Below are positions 6,972 to 9,557 of a stretch of DNA of 9,557 nucleotides, piece by piece. The stretch's first letter is position 1, and each line of letters begins with the position of its first letter. This stretch comes from Treponema sp. (lineage in GTDB: Bacteria > Spirochaetota > Spirochaetia > Treponematales > Breznakiellaceae), in the NCBI GenBank assembly GCA_031266095.1, contig JAISBR010000207.1, forward strand, positions 1 through 9,557. Direction: 5' to 3'. The position numbers and the translations under genes were made by a program. The notes beneath the pieces are model-generated. The model saw only the letters and a list, made by a program, of their open reading frames with translations, did not search any database and was not told the DNA's origin.

Positions 6972-8096
6972 ATGAGAAGCTGGGCGGTTTTCGACGTTTC
7001 AAAAAATTGGGTCATTCTCGCGCCGGCATCTGTTCCGGCGGCCTGGAACGCCGTGGATGAATTGGCCTTCTATATTGGCCTGCTTCGGGACAGGGCAGGG
7101 CTTGGTAAAAATCAGCCCCCGGTTGAGGATGCCGAAACCGCCTCGCCCCTGGCCGGCGTCCCTATTATTTTGATTGGTGTTACCGCTGCCGCCAGGGATC
7201 GAAACGGCTTTGCGTGGCGGATTGGCCAGGACCGGATTGAAATACAGGGCGATTCCATTCGCGGCCTATGGAACGCTGTCTTTAGCTTTCTTTCCACCCT
7301 GAATATCCGCTGGCCTGAACCCGAACAGGAAGAGCTTCCTCCGCCTCCCACGGCGGGCGTCTATCCCCTGGGAAAAAACAGAAATTATTGCCATTCGGCA
7401 TCTTCCGTTCAGGACCGGCGGCGGCTTATTGTGGATGAAAGATTAGCGGCAAAGGAACGGGCGCTGTTGATCCGTTGGGCTGCCCGGAATCAATATGATG
7501 CGTTGATATTTTCCCTTGCTGCAAAAGGCCTTTGGAACAAGGCGCGGTCTGGCAGGGGAATTCGCCTGGAGACTGAACGTTATGCTCTTATCCTTGAGGC
7601 GGGTGGCCGGGATTTGTCTTATCTCCTACCCCGGCGGCTGTTTTTCTTTCATCAGAATATGTTCCGTATGGATTACGGCAGGCGCGTCAAAGAACACCAT
7701 TTCTGTGCCACCAATCCCAAAACCATCAGGCTGATTAAAATAACGGCTGAGAAGCTGTTCGTCCGCGCAATGGCGGGAATGAACGCCCAGCCATTTTTCC
7801 GCAGCCGCACCGGTTCCAAAGTCGTCCAACCCCCCGCAGTCGTCCCGGTTTTTCATCTCTGGCCTGACCGGGACCATGAAAGAACCTGGTGCGCCTGCCC
7901 CGCCTGCCGCGCTTTCAGCCCCGAAGAACAAAACCGTATCGCGATCAACTCCGTTGCAGATGTTCTCGCCGGTCTTGATCCACAGGCGCGGCTCTCGTAT
8001 TTTGAAGCCCCGGCGGAAATCTCCGGTAATCCAGCGGATGTCCCCGCCGTCAGCATTGCCCCTCGTGCCAATACGTTTTCATTAAGCTTGTGTTAG
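6972..8096 (+). CDS. DUF4838-like protein with glycoside-hydrolase-type N-terminal domain, apparently C-terminally short
   Basis: 374 residues, no signal peptide. Residues about 1-120 resemble the non-catalytic N-terminal domain found before GH67/GH20-type barrels, ending in the typical SIRGLWNAVFSFLSTLNIRWPEP (a stretch that in relatives reads like 'LYGVYSFLE-LG-RW'). Residues about 160-345 carry DUF4838-type signatures: IRWAARNQYDALIF, LLPRRLFFFHQNMF, FCATNPKTIRLI, and WCACPACRAFSPEEQ (306-320) followed by a helix and LDPQARLSYFEAP. DUF4838 proteins are linked to polysaccharide-related functions, but their activity is poorly defined. Family members usually continue for a few hundred more residues; this one stops after SIAPRANTFSLSLC, immediately before a cluster of hairpins, so it may be truncated. 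Start choice rests on homology and on the TATAAT six bases upstream. Confidence 0.75.
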   Translation: MRSWAVFDVSKNWVILAPASVPAAWNAVDELAFYIGLLRDRAGLGKNQPPVEDAETASPLAGVPIILIGVTAAARDRNGFAWRIGQDRIEIQGDSIRGLWNAVFSFLSTLNIRWPEPEQEELPPPPTAGVYPLGKNRNYCHSASSVQDRRRLIVDERLAAKERALLIRWAARNQYDALIFSLAAKGLWNKARSGRGIRLETERYALILEAGGRDLSYLLPRRLFFFHQNMFRMDYGRRVKEHHFCATNPKTIRLIKITAEKLFVRAMAGMNAQPFFRSRTGSKVVQPPAVVPVFHLWPDRDHERTWCACPACRAFSPEEQNRIAINSVADVLAGLDPQARLSYFEAPAEISGNPADVPAVSIAPRANTFSLSLC

Positions 8097-8110
8097 GTGA
8101 AATGACGGAG

Positions 8111-8125
8111 GCCGCGATAAGCGGC
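8111..8125 (+). terminator. Small G+C-rich hairpin after the DUF4838-like gene
   Basis: GCCGC (8111-8115) pairs with GCGGC (8121-8125) around GATAA, 15 bases after the stop. No U-run follows, so intrinsic termination is uncertain. Confidence 0.3.
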
Positions 8126-8150
8126 GCCCGGCGGCTTGATTCGTGGCGAA

Positions 8151-8196
8151 GGGTCCATACCCCGGCCCCTTGGGGTGGAACCAAGGGTATGGACCC
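8151..8196. repeat. Long extragenic palindrome with nested hairpin (REP-like, copy 1)
   Basis: GGGTCCATACCC (8151-8162) and GGGTATGGACCC (8185-8196) form a perfect 12-base inverted repeat. Within its 22-base centre CCCC-TT-GGGG forms a second small hairpin. The segment CATACCCCGGCCCCTTGGGG matches CATACCCCGACCGCTTGCGG at 8222-8241, including a compensatory C/G swap on both sides of the CTTG turn. It resembles repetitive extragenic palindromes. Terminator or mRNA-end protection are possible roles. Confidence 0.65.
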
Positions 8197-8216
8197 TGAG
8201 TCAAATACCTTATGAG

Positions 8217-8251
8217 AACAACATACCCCGACCGCTTGCGGCGGGGTTGTT
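8217..8251. repeat. Extragenic palindrome, copy 2, abutting the luxS promoter
   Basis: CCCCG-A-CCGC (8226-8235), TT loop, GCGG-CGGGG (8238-8246): nine G+C pairs with one bulged A. AACAA (8217-8221) and TTGTT (8247-8251) can extend the stem across a 4-base bulge. Its right arm touches the candidate luxS -35 box, so it could affect luxS transcription or terminate transcription from upstream. No U-run follows. Confidence 0.6.
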
Positions 8252-8278
8252 GATTATAAAAACAATTCCGGCTATAGT
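8250..8278 (+). promoter_or_regulatory. Candidate luxS promoter
   Basis: TTGATT (8250-8255), 17-base spacer, TATAGT (8273-8278). Initiation near 8285 would give a leader of about a dozen bases holding GAGGAG (8285-8290), 6 bases before the luxS ATG. Spacing is ideal for a sigma-70 type promoter and box matches are fair. Confidence 0.5.
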
Positions 8279-8296
8279 AAGTGTGAGGAGCGGTAA

Positions 8297-8776
8297 ATGG
8301 AAAAAATCGCCAGTTTTCAGGTTGACCATCTCCGGCTGAAGCCGGGGGTATATGTATCCCGCAAGGATCGTTTCAGCGGCGCGGCCCTGACCACTTTTGA
8401 TCTTCGTTTCAAGGAGCCCAACAAGGAACCGGTGATGGATCAGCCGGCCTTACACACCATTGAACACCTGGGAGCTACTTTTCTCCGTTCCCACAAAGAT
8501 TGGGGTTCCAGGGTGGTGTACTTTGGTCCCATGGGCTGCCGTACCGGCTTTTACCTAATCCTGGAAGGGGATCTTAATTCCGAGGGCGTTCTCCCCCTGC
8601 TGCGCGAAATGCTGGACTGGGTGGATCGGTTTGACGGCCTCATCCCCGGCGCCGCCGCCGCTGAATGCGGCAACTGGCAGGAACAAAACCTCGATATGGC
8701 CAAATGGGAATGTCGCCGCTATGCCGCGCTCCTCTGCAGCCCCGGGAAGGAAAACTTGAATTATCCGGGTGAGTAG
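8297..8776 (+). CDS. luxS: S-ribosylhomocysteine lyase LuxS (AI-2 synthesis)
   Basis: 159 residues, the normal length for the family. It cleaves S-ribosylhomocysteine to homocysteine and DPD, the precursor of autoinducer-2, in the activated methyl cycle of the cytosol. The metal-binding and catalytic residues are all present: H53 and H57 with E56 in ALHTIEHLGATF, the catalytic C81 in GPMGCRTGFY, and the metal ligand C124 in ECGNWQEQNL. The N-terminal FQVDHLRLKPGVYVSR is also typical. GAGGAG lies 6 bases before the ATG. It stands alone between the DUF4838-like gene and a set of hairpins; no pfs or methionine-cycle gene is in the window. Looks intact and functional. Confidence 0.97.
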   Translation: MEKIASFQVDHLRLKPGVYVSRKDRFSGAALTTFDLRFKEPNKEPVMDQPALHTIEHLGATFLRSHKDWGSRVVYFGPMGCRTGFYLILEGDLNSEGVLPLLREMLDWVDRFDGLIPGAAAAECGNWQEQNLDMAKWECRRYAALLCSPGKENLNYPGE

Positions 8777-8805
8777 GCGATAGCAAAGATTTTTCGATAT
8801 TACTT

Positions 8806-8843
8806 GAGCTTGTTCCAAAACCCGGTTGGTTTTGGACAAGCTC
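8806..8843 (+). terminator. Hairpin after luxS; palindromic repeat family B, copy B2
   Basis: GAGCTTGTTCCAAAACC pairs with GGTTTTGGACAAGCTC, 16 pairs with one bulged T, around a CGGTT loop, 29 bases after the luxS stop. Its centre on the opposite strand is AACCAACCGGGTT, identical to B1 at 544-556. No long U-run follows, so it may be a terminator or just the repeat. Confidence 0.6.
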
Positions 8844-8845
8844 TT

Positions 8846-8888
8846 GGAAAAACCGGTCAAATCGGCCTAAAGTCCGGCCCGGTTTTCC
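8846..8888. repeat. Intergenic hairpin between repeats B2 and A3
   Basis: GGAAAAACCGG (8846-8856) pairs with CCGGTTTTCC (8879-8888), 10 pairs with one bulged A, around a 22-base centre that itself contains CGGCC and CCGGCC. It lies in line with two other palindromes between luxS and the methyltransferase gene. Role unknown. Confidence 0.5.
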
Positions 8889-8900
8889 TCTAAATTTAAG

Positions 8901-8937
8901 GAAGCTGTTCCAAAAGCTGAAGTTTTGGAACAGCCTC
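8901..8937 (-). repeat. Palindromic repeat family A, copy A3 (best preserved)
   Basis: GCTGTTCCAAAA (8904-8915) and TTTTGGAACAGC (8923-8934) form a perfect 12-base-pair stem around GCTGAAG. On the minus strand it reads GAGGCTGTTCCAAAA-CTTCAG-CTTTTGGAACAGCTTC and aligns with A2 and A1. It lies about 55 bases upstream of the methyltransferase start. Confidence 0.65.
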
Positions 8938-8952
8938 ACTTTACAAAAAAAC

Positions 8953-8958
8953 TATAAA
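8953..8958 (+). promoter_or_regulatory. Possible -10 box of the methyltransferase gene
   Basis: TATAAA in an A-rich stretch directly after repeat A3. Initiation near 8965 would exclude the ATG at 8962 and give a leader of under 30 bases for the ATG at 8992. The -35 region is not convincing. Confidence 0.25.
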
Positions 8959-8991
8959 AACATGCTAAACAATATTTTTGGCGGTATTAAA

Positions 8992-9456
8992 ATGATGGAA
9001 TCGAATAGGGTAAAGCGTGAAAAAGTATGGCACAATAAAACATTTGGAACAGATGTACGCGCGAAGGTTGGAAAATTTTATTCAATCAATTATTTACTAA
9101 ACAAGGAATTTGACTCTATAATTAATGAAAATCTAAAAAAAGAAACGACCGTTTTTATGGATTATGGGTGTGGTACCGGTTATTATTTAATGAATATCGC
9201 ATCGAAAATAAAAAAGGGAGTAGGAATAGATATTTCTGAGGAACGAATTAAAGAAGCAAAAACAATAATGAAAGAAAAAAATATTGACAATATTGAATTT
9301 ATGGTTATGGACGCAATGAATACATCATTTGAAAGTGGTTATTTTAATATAATTCATGGGACAGCGATATTGCATCACTTGGATTTAGAGAGGAGTCTTG
9401 TTGAAATCAAACGATTATTGAGGGGGGGGGGGGGGGGGGTAGCATTTTTTGTTTAA
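8992..9456 (+). CDS. Class I SAM-dependent methyltransferase, interrupted by a poly-G tract (OFF frame)
   Basis: 154 residues as sequenced. Motif I is VFMDYGCGTGYYL (SAM-binding loop); the acidic residue after strand 2 is in GVGIDISEERI; then FMVMDAM and IIHGTAILHHL (motif II region), and EIKRLLR where relatives continue Pro-Gly-Gly into strand 5. This is the small-molecule or lipid/quinone-type methyltransferase fold; the substrate cannot be read. At this point 18 G (9422-9439) give Gly5 and then VAFFV-stop. With 19 G the frame reads GSIFCLTTGYKN and stays open to the window end. Start: GGCGGT lies about 7 bases before the ATG at 8992; an in-frame ATG at 8962 lacks a ribosome-binding site. 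Codon use is very A+T-rich (for example 16 G+C in the 60 bases 9061-9120), unlike neighbours, suggesting recent acquisition. Confidence 0.75.
   Translation: MMESNRVKREKVWHNKTFGTDVRAKVGKFYSINYLLNKEFDSIINENLKKETTVFMDYGCGTGYYLMNIASKIKKGVGIDISEERIKEAKTIMKEKNIDNIEFMVMDAMNTSFESGYFNIIHGTAILHHLDLERSLVEIKRLLRGGGGGVAFFV
9422..9439. repeat. 18-base poly-G tract inside the methyltransferase gene; candidate phase-variation tract
   Basis: Eighteen G follow the A at 9421, so the first codon is AGG (Arg) and five GGG follow. Outcomes by length: 17 G gives an immediate TAG, 18 G gives VAFFV then TAA, and 19 (or 16, 22) G gives GGT AGC ATT, open to base 9557. In an otherwise A+T-rich gene so long a G run is strikingly out of character. 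The exact length may be misread. Confidence 0.85.
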
Positions 9457-9557
9457 CCACAGGATACAAAAATATTAATAAAATTAAATCGAAAAATTAC
9501 ACCCGGGGCAAGGACACCAGATTAACAACCAATGAGAAAAAAAGACAAAAAATTTTT
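9457..9557 (+). other. A+T-rich sequence beyond the OFF-frame stop, probably the rest of the methyltransferase gene
   Basis: The frame that a 19-G tract would enter is open from the tract to the window end, reading GSIFCLTTGYKN then a Lys-rich stretch (INKIKSKNYTRGKDT and on). The other two frames stop at once. Around 40 open codons in such A+T-rich DNA is suggestive, not conclusive. The Lys-rich tail does not clearly match a methyltransferase core. Confidence 0.4.

Noticed and set aside
8055..8214. Shifted frame after the DUF4838-like gene (reading KLVLGEMTEAAISGARRLDSW)
   Set aside because: Considered as a frameshifted continuation, but it shows no DUF4838-like motif and runs into the palindrome; chance open frame is more likely.
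8136..8339. 67-codon plus-strand frame between the DUF4838-like gene and luxS
   Set aside because: It is the translation of the two extragenic palindromes (IPRPL repeated) and overlaps luxS out of frame; it lacks a proper start and ribosome-binding site.
456..8937. Palindromic repeats as a CRISPR array or insertion-sequence ends
   Set aside because: Copies are few, widely and unevenly spaced, differ in arm sequence, and no transposase or cas gene lies between them.
8640..8939. Minus-strand frame covering the end of luxS and the hairpins
   Set aside because: Antisense to a confident luxS and made largely of palindromic sequence.

Overview
The window reads like a piece of a spirochaete chromosome, most likely a host-associated Treponema of the termite or insect gut type. 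This is inferred from the gene mix (a large Cache/HAMP chemoreceptor, a GlpA-like/FAD-oxidoreductase/DUF1667 operon, a DUF4838-like protein and luxS), from many intergenic palindromes, and from long poly-G tracts like those behind phase variation in Treponema pallidum. No rRNA or other taxonomic marker is present, so the assignment is tentative. Most of the window is moderately to strongly G+C-rich. The last kilobase is sharply A+T-rich and looks foreign.

Layout from left to right. At 23-289 (minus) is a PAS-domain gene broken by a 19-base G tract (36-54), preceded by a 39-codon ORF (314-433, minus). An intergenic stretch (434-701) holds two palindromic repeats and a strong terminator. A 733-residue methyl-accepting chemotaxis protein follows at 702-2903 (minus). 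A gene-poor gap (2904-3344) carries another palindrome. A tightly packed minus-strand operon (6923 down to 3345) encodes a GlpA-like FAD dehydrogenase with a C-terminal Fe-S domain, an NAD(P)/FAD oxidoreductase, a small Cys-rich DUF1667 protein and an unknown protein. Divergent from it is a DUF4838/glycosidase-like gene (6972-8096, plus) that stops early, just before a pair of hairpins. Then come luxS (8297-8776, plus), three further hairpins, and an A+T-rich SAM methyltransferase (8992-9456, plus) broken by an 18-base G tract (9422-9439).

The first three operon products form a recognised redox module: a flavoprotein dehydrogenase passing electrons through Fe-S and flavin centres. The substrate may be glycerol-3-phosphate or another 2-hydroxyacid-like compound. 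LuxS recycles S-ribosylhomocysteine and makes the AI-2 precursor. The chemoreceptor senses an extracytoplasmic ligand.

The most notable signal is the pair of poly-G tracts. Each lies inside a coding region directly after an Arg AGG codon, and each as sequenced leaves its gene out of frame. Taking one G from the PAS tract restores a PAS-like continuation (AVYFENIPMPGD) to the window edge. Adding one G to the methyltransferase tract opens a frame to the other edge. Both would be slipped-strand ON/OFF switches, currently OFF. Both genes are also preceded by the same pair of palindromic repeat families (A with a CTTCAG-type loop, B with an AACCAACCGGGTT core), whose copies differ by compensatory changes.
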